Positions 15,007 through 18,756 of a stretch of DNA of 18,756 nt are shown piece after piece (the stretch's first letter is position 1; each line of letters starts with the position of its first letter). This DNA comes from Phycisphaerales bacterium (GTDB lineage Bacteria > Planctomycetota > Phycisphaerae > SM23-33): NCBI GenBank assembly GCA_003171235.1, contig PMYM01000213.1, positions 1-18,756 on the forward strand, written 5' to 3'. The position numbers and the translations under genes are program-made. The notes under the pieces are model-generated. The model ran no database searches, was not told the DNA's origin, and was given only the letters and a program-made list of their open reading frames with translations.

Positions 15007-15035
15007 TTGACATTTGCCGACACCCAATTGACAAT
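15007..15035 (+). promoter_or_regulatory. Candidate promoter of the hexosaminidase gene, with repeated CAATTGACA
   Basis: A perfect TTGACA (15007-15012), a 17-bp spacer and GACAAT (15030-15035, 4/6) precede the GTG at 15056. The nonamer CAATTGACA occurs twice (15004 and 15025), so a second TTGACA at 15028 overlaps the -10 region. This could be a repeated operator. The leader would be short, about 14 nt, with the ribosome site AAAGGAG at 15041-15047. Confidence 0.4.
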
Positions 15036-15055
15036 CCCCCCAAAGGAGCCGATGC

Positions 15056-16963
15056 GTGAGCCTGCCCCTACTGATCCCCGTGCGTAAACATCGCCTGCTG
15101 CCGGGGCGGTTGGCCTGGCCGGGCTGGACCACCGTCTTTCGCCAGGATGAGGACGCCCTGCCCGCCCGGGCTCTCCAGGCCCAGCTGGCGGGGCTGGGCA
15201 TTCACGCCGAGTGGACCGGCCTGGCCGGCGGGGCGACCGTCCGCGCCCTGCGCGACAAATCCATCGCCTCGCCAGAGGGCTATCGGCTAATGGTCAAGCC
15301 GGGGGGCGTCGAGCTGCGGGCATCGACCGCCGCCGGGATTTACTACGCCTTTGCGACCCTGCGCGACCTGGTGGAACACTACGGGCGGCGCCTGCCCTGC
15401 CTGGCCATCGAGGACGAGCCCGACTTCGCCCGCCGCGGCGTCTATCACGACATCAGCCGCGACAAGGTGCCCTCCCTCCGCACCCTGCAGGAGTTGATCC
15501 CCCGCCTGGCCCGCTGGAAGATCAACGAATTCCAGCTTTACATCGAAAACGTCTTCCACTTTCCCAGCCATCCCGACATCGGCGCCGGCTACAGCCCGCT
15601 GACGGCCGATGACATCCGCCTAGTGCAGGAAACTTGCCGGCAGCACCACATCCGGCTGGTGGGCTCGCTGGCGAGTTTTGGCCACCTGGAGCGGATGCTG
15701 ATGTTGCCGGCCTACAGCCACCTGGCCGAACTGCCCGGCAAGGGCCAGATGGGGCATTTGGGCACTATCTGCCCGACCGACCCGGCCAGTCTGGCGCTGA
15801 TCCGCGCCCTGTACGCCGACTTCGTGCCGCTCTTTGACGCGGTGGATTTCAACATCTGCGGCGATGAAACCTGGGACCTGGGCAAGGGCCGCTCCCAGGC
15901 TCGGGCCAATCGCATCGGCGTCGGCCGGCTGTACCTGGAGTGGATCCTCAAGCTCCACCGCCTCTGCCAGCGGTACGGCAAGCGAATGAACATGTGGGCC
16001 GACATCGCCCTGCAGCACCCGGAGATTTTGCCCCTGCTGCCGCGCGACATCGTCATGCTCAACTGGGATTACGAGCCCGGCGGCCCGCGAATGACCCGCA
16101 CGGGCGAGATCGCCGCCGCCGGCCTGCCACAGGTGGCCTGCCCCGGCACCCACGGCTGGCAGAGCCACGGCACGCGGCTGCAGACCGCCATGGGCAACGT
16201 CGCGCAGTTCGCCGCCCATGGCCGGAGCTGCGGCTGCGAGGGCCTGCTCAACACCGACTGGGGCGACTTCGGCCATCGCAATTTCCTGGGTGTAAGCCTG
16301 CACGGCTTCGCCCACGGCGCCGCCCACGCCTGGTGCGGCCGGAACGTGGAGGAAGCCAGCTTCACCCGCCGCTTCGCCCGGGCTGTCTTTGGCGATCGCG
16401 ACGGACAGTTGGCGCGGGCCATTCAAACCCTGGGTGACTGCCCCACCTACTGCCTCTACCACTGCCTGGGCGAGACGCTATCGCCCTGGCAGGGGCCGCG
16501 CCCACGGCGGGGCATCGCCCAGGCCGATCCGGCCCTATTGGCCAATCGCGCGGAACAGATGCGCCATCTTCGACTGCCACCAGCGGGCAAATTGGGAACG
16601 CTCGCCGGCGCTGCCGGCAAGGCGCCATCCGCCCTGGCCGATTTCGAGCGCCTGGCCCTGGAGGAATTCGACCTTGCCCGGCGGACGGAGGAGCTTGCCT
16701 GCCGGCGGGCACTGGCTGGGCTGGACTACCGTGCGGGCAAAAACCTCTCTCGGCGGGTCCTGCTGGAGCAGGCCTCGGACATGTCGCAAATCATGGAGGA
16801 ATTCACCGCCCTCTGGCACGCCCGCAACCGCCCCAGCCGCCTGGCTGACAACCTGGCCCTGCTGCGCCGGGCGATGAGCGAGGCCTTGCGCCTGGCCGGC
16901 ACCTCTCAAAAGAAATCGTCCCTGCCCGACTCCCTAAAGCCTCGCGGGGCATCTAGCCGATAA
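15056..16963 (+). CDS. Glycoside hydrolase family 20-like beta-N-acetylhexosaminidase
   Basis: 635 aa. The GTG start has AAAGGAG at 15041-15047 (8-nt spacing); an ATG at 15052 is out of frame and soon stops. Residues about 20-115 match the GH20b N-terminal domain (ASPEGYRLMVKPGGVELRAS, GIYYAFATLRDLV). The barrel begins at IEDEPDFARRGVYHDISRDKVP (118-139), with KINEFQLYIEN on a core strand. The catalytic Asp-Glu pair is D270-E271 in NICGDETWD. The enzyme would release terminal N-acetylhexosamine from glycans or chitin/peptidoglycan fragments. There is no signal peptide, so it should act in the cytoplasm on imported oligosaccharides, or be exported by an unrecognised route. The C-terminal 200 residues are helical and without a named domain. 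The upstream gap 14896-15055 holds promoters only. Confidence 0.88.
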   Translation: MSLPLLIPVRKHRLLPGRLAWPGWTTVFRQDEDALPARALQAQLAGLGIHAEWTGLAGGATVRALRDKSIASPEGYRLMVKPGGVELRASTAAGIYYAFATLRDLVEHYGRRLPCLAIEDEPDFARRGVYHDISRDKVPSLRTLQELIPRLARWKINEFQLYIENVFHFPSHPDIGAGYSPLTADDIRLVQETCRQHHIRLVGSLASFGHLERMLMLPAYSHLAELPGKGQMGHLGTICPTDPASLALIRALYADFVPLFDAVDFNICGDETWDLGKGRSQARANRIGVGRLYLEWILKLHRLCQRYGKRMNMWADIALQHPEILPLLPRDIVMLNWDYEPGGPRMTRTGEIAAAGLPQVACPGTHGWQSHGTRLQTAMGNVAQFAAHGRSCGCEGLLNTDWGDFGHRNFLGVSLHGFAHGAAHAWCGRNVEEASFTRRFARAVFGDRDGQLARAIQTLGDCPTYCLYHCLGETLSPWQGPRPRRGIAQADPALLANRAEQMRHLRLPPAGKLGTLAGAAGKAPSALADFERLALEEFDLARRTEELACRRALAGLDYRAGKNLSRRVLLEQASDMSQIMEEFTALWHARNRPSRLADNLALLRRAMSEALRLAGTSQKKSSLPDSLKPRGASSR

Positions 16964-16984
16964 GCGCCGCAACAATAGGCCGGC

Positions 16985-17010
16985 CGCTCGGCCCTTACAA
17001 GGGCAGCGCG
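16985..17010. repeat. Hairpin after the hexosaminidase gene
   Basis: CGCT and GCCCTT pair with AAGGGC and AGCG, with a two-base bulge and a very short loop. It lies 22 nt past the stop codon. It has no T-run, so it is a possible factor-dependent stop or stability hairpin, or another palindromic repeat. Confidence 0.35.
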
Positions 17011-17043
17011 GCGGATTGGTTCGCTGCGCCGGCGCGGGGCCTG

Positions 17044-17052
17044 TGGTACAAT
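17044..17052 (+). promoter_or_regulatory. Candidate extended -10 promoter element
   Basis: TGGTACAAT reads as an extended -10 (TGn plus TACAAT, 5/6). No good -35 hexamer is seen at 16-18 bp. It lies 30 bp before the GTG at 17083, a reasonable leader for the membrane protein-trmB unit. Confidence 0.4.
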
Positions 17053-17082
17053 GTCCGCTATCCTTGGGAAAGGAACGGCACC

Positions 17083-17934
17083 GTGGCAAGCGCGGTCCTG
17101 GCAGGCATAACTTCATACACGCACGCGTGGCAGTTACCGATCCTCGCGGCTTTCCTTCTGGTCTGGCTGGTGGGCGGTTATTACCTGCAGCGCTGGCGGC
17201 TGGTCAAAGCCGCCCTCATATCCCGCACCAAGGTCGGCCTGCTGGCGGCGAAGATGAATTTCCTGGGCATTTTCGTCGGGCTGGCGGGCTTTGGCGTCAT
17301 GTTCTTCCTGGCCTATGCCCTCAACCAAAGGGAGTTCATCGGCCGGTACCTGGTGGGCGCCTTGTCGATAGCCCTTGGGATTCCGACGCTGGTGCTGCTG
17401 AACTGGGTGGTGGGCATGGTGCTGCTGAAGGACGTGCCCGCCGGCGGTGTGCTGAAGCTGACAGCGGTTAACGGGCTGGCTGTATGCGTGCTTATGGCGG
17501 CCTGCGCGGCTGGGGCGGGGATTCCCGCCAACAGCATGCGCCAGCGCGAGAAGGCCCAGGATGATTGCCGCAACCAAATGGCCTTTGTATATGACGCTCT
17601 CCAGTCCTACAAGCGCAGCCATCCCGATCAGACGATCTCCGTTGCGGAACTGGTATCCAAGCAATTAATAGAAGCCAAGAAAACACTCTGCCCCGCGGGG
17701 CCGGTGGACGGCAATGAATATGTCTACGCCCCCTCGGCCGGCAACGATAAGGATGAAACCCGCATCCTGCTATGCGACCGCCAGCCCTTCCATGGCCATG
17801 GCGACGTCCGAATGGTCCTGCTGGACGACGCCACCCGCGGCCAGCCCCTGCCCAAGCCCCTGAGCGAACAGGAGTTCCAAAACCTGCTGGCCAAACCGGT
17901 CAACGCCGCCCTGGCCGAGCAACTCAAGAAATAG
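17083..17934 (+). CDS. Four-helix membrane protein with pseudopilin-like C-terminal module
   Basis: 283 aa. The GTG start has AGGA at 17071-17074 (8-nt spacing). Four hydrophobic helices lie at about residues 17-35, 60-80, 90-115 and 127-147, then a soluble domain. That domain has C162-(40 residues)-C203-P, then EYVYAP, then RILLCDRQPFHGHGDVRMVLLDD and LSEQEFQNLLAKP. The pattern resembles the C-terminal part of planctomycete H-x9-DG pseudopilins (CP...Y.Y.P, a final His and acidic turn, then a short helix), but lacks the N-terminal prepilin helix. The lipoprotein at 926-1480 shares the same cysteine spacing. The function is not recognised. It is followed by trmB after 5 nt, so the two are co-transcribed, but no functional tie is evident. 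Confidence 0.78.
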   Translation: MASAVLAGITSYTHAWQLPILAAFLLVWLVGGYYLQRWRLVKAALISRTKVGLLAAKMNFLGIFVGLAGFGVMFFLAYALNQREFIGRYLVGALSIALGIPTLVLLNWVVGMVLLKDVPAGGVLKLTAVNGLAVCVLMAACAAGAGIPANSMRQREKAQDDCRNQMAFVYDALQSYKRSHPDQTISVAELVSKQLIEAKKTLCPAGPVDGNEYVYAPSAGNDKDETRILLCDRQPFHGHGDVRMVLLDDATRGQPLPKPLSEQEFQNLLAKPVNAALAEQLKK

Positions 17935-17939
17935 CGCTC

Positions 17940-18593
17940 ATGCGCAGCCGATCGGGTAAAGTCCGCCGCCTTGGGGTCACGCCGCAGGAACTTCTACAGA
18001 GCAGGTTCCTGCTGGACTCTTCCCTTATCGAAAAGCCCTTGGACTTCCCGGCCATCTTTGGCAACGCGCTGCCGGTGGAACTGGAGATCGGCTCGGGCAA
18101 GGGCTCCTTTCTGCTCCGCCGGGCCAGCCAGCGGCCGGAGATTAACCTGCTAGGCGTCGAATGGGTGCAGAAGTACGCCCTCTACGGGGCCGATCGGGCC
18201 CGCCGGGCGGGACTGGGCAATGTCAAACTTGTCTGCGCCGACGCGGCCGGCCTCTTCAAAACCTCCCTGCCCGACCGCAGCCTCTGGCGCGTCCACATCT
18301 ACTTTCCCGACCCCTGGCCCAAGAAAAAACACCACCGCCGGCGGCTCATCCAGCCGGAGTTCCTGCGCCACGTGCGCCGAGTGCTCAAGCTGGGCGGCTG
18401 GCTGGGCATCGTCACCGACCATGCCGACTACTTCCGCCAGATTTCCTCCGCCCTCTCGGCTGTGCGTGGCCTGGTCCCGGTCCCCTTCCACTCACAAACC
18501 CAGGATGGCCAATTGGTGGGGACCAACTTTGAACGAAAGTATTCCGCCGGCGGCAAGCCGTTCTACCGTCTGGCGGCACTTCGTTACAGGTGA
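17940..18593 (+). CDS. trmB: tRNA (guanine-N7-)-methyltransferase TrmB
   Basis: 217 aa, full length. The ATG at 17940 is 5 nt past the preceding stop; an upstream in-frame extension would overlap that gene and has no homology. The SAM-binding motif is ELEIGSGKGSFL (48-59), with GVEW (72-75) next. The family hallmark FPDPWPKKKHHRRRLIQPEF lies at 122-141, and TNFERKY (195-201) near the C-terminus completes the tRNA/SAM site. The enzyme makes m7G46 in the variable loop of tRNAs, in the cytoplasm. No strong ribosome site is seen, which fits translational coupling to the membrane protein gene. This housekeeping gene marks the core-genome side of the window. Confidence 0.95.
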   Translation: MRSRSGKVRRLGVTPQELLQSRFLLDSSLIEKPLDFPAIFGNALPVELEIGSGKGSFLLRRASQRPEINLLGVEWVQKYALYGADRARRAGLGNVKLVCADAAGLFKTSLPDRSLWRVHIYFPDPWPKKKHHRRRLIQPEFLRHVRRVLKLGGWLGIVTDHADYFRQISSALSAVRGLVPVPFHSQTQDGQLVGTNFERKYSAGGKPFYRLAALRYR

Positions 18594-18756
18594 TTCAAAG
18601 ACGAAGGGGCAGCTCTCAAGAAAGAAGAGCGACTAGGGTTTTTTGTAAGGATAAGGACATAGCCGTAGTAGGTATAGGGCGTGTTCATAACTAAGACACC
18701 CAGCCAGAGCAATATGTAACATTAGTGGAAACGGACAATTATATAAGGACATTAAG
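18594..18756. other. AT-rich tail without a recognisable gene
   Basis: About 42% GC against well over 60% in the coding regions. The 10-mer ATAAGGACAT occurs twice (18651 and 18743). A weak hairpin GCTCT/AGAGC (18612-18630) is followed after 8 nt by six T (18639-18644), a poor candidate terminator for trmB. No gene start can be supported before the window ends. Confidence 0.5.

Noticed and set aside
14896..15201. 102-residue N-terminal extension of the methyltransferase
   Set aside because: It runs through the divergent promoter region and into the hexosaminidase gene and shows no domain. An ATG with a promoter in front lies at 14895.

Overview
The window is GC-rich, densely coding bacterial DNA. 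It most likely comes from an uncultured planctomycete, probably of the Phycisphaerae type. That placement is inference. It rests on the high GC, on a flotillin/NfeD operon whose last gene ends in a helix pattern I associate with planctomycete proteins, on pseudopilin-like small proteins, and above all on several unrelated families of short palindromic intergenic repeats that recall those scattered through planctomycete genomes. No rRNA, tRNA, CRISPR array, transposase or phage gene was seen.

Layout. (1) Positions 1-1480, plus strand: the 3' end of a type II secretion secretin gene (gspD-like), overlapping a small predicted lipoprotein. (2) 1481-1678: a convergent gap holding one hairpin and two oppositely oriented copies of a 39-nt palindromic repeat. 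(3) 1679-6106, minus strand: a three-gene surface-polysaccharide module, transcribed as bi-domain dehydrogenase/Gfo-Idh oxidoreductase, then WbuB-like GT4 glycosyltransferase (4-nt ATGA overlap), then an SDR epimerase. (4) 6107-6485: a repeat island. (5) 6486-7632, minus strand: a one-helix membrane protein with an acyl-carrier-like domain, and a universal stress protein, with more repeats between them. (6) 7701-11958, minus strand: a membrane-microdomain operon transcribed as long NfeD/ClpP-class protease, short NfeD, FloA flotillin, then a proline-rich membrane protein. An unusual inverted array of 8-bp units separates the two nfeD genes. (7) 12000-14895, minus strand: a type II restriction-modification pair of the BsuBI/PstI family, in which the endonuclease probably starts at a TTG overlapping the methyltransferase stop. 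(8) 15056-18593, plus strand: a GH20-type hexosaminidase, a four-helix membrane protein with a pseudopilin-like tail, and TrmB. (9) 18594-18756: an AT-rich tail of about 42% GC, unlike the rest.

How the parts relate. The minus block (1679-14895) and the right-hand plus block diverge from a 160-bp region with plausible sigma70-like promoters for both the methyltransferase and the hexosaminidase. The restriction-modification pair ends only 41 bp before the NfeD operon and may feed transcripts into it. The secretin-linked lipoprotein and the membrane protein before trmB share a cysteine-spaced C-terminal module that looks like a worn-down H-x9-DG pseudopilin tail.

The least explained content is the repeat DNA. 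At least two families show paired compensatory changes between copies, so folding appears to be selected. One hairpin with a GTAA loop sits in frame inside the coding sequence of the lipoprotein signal region.
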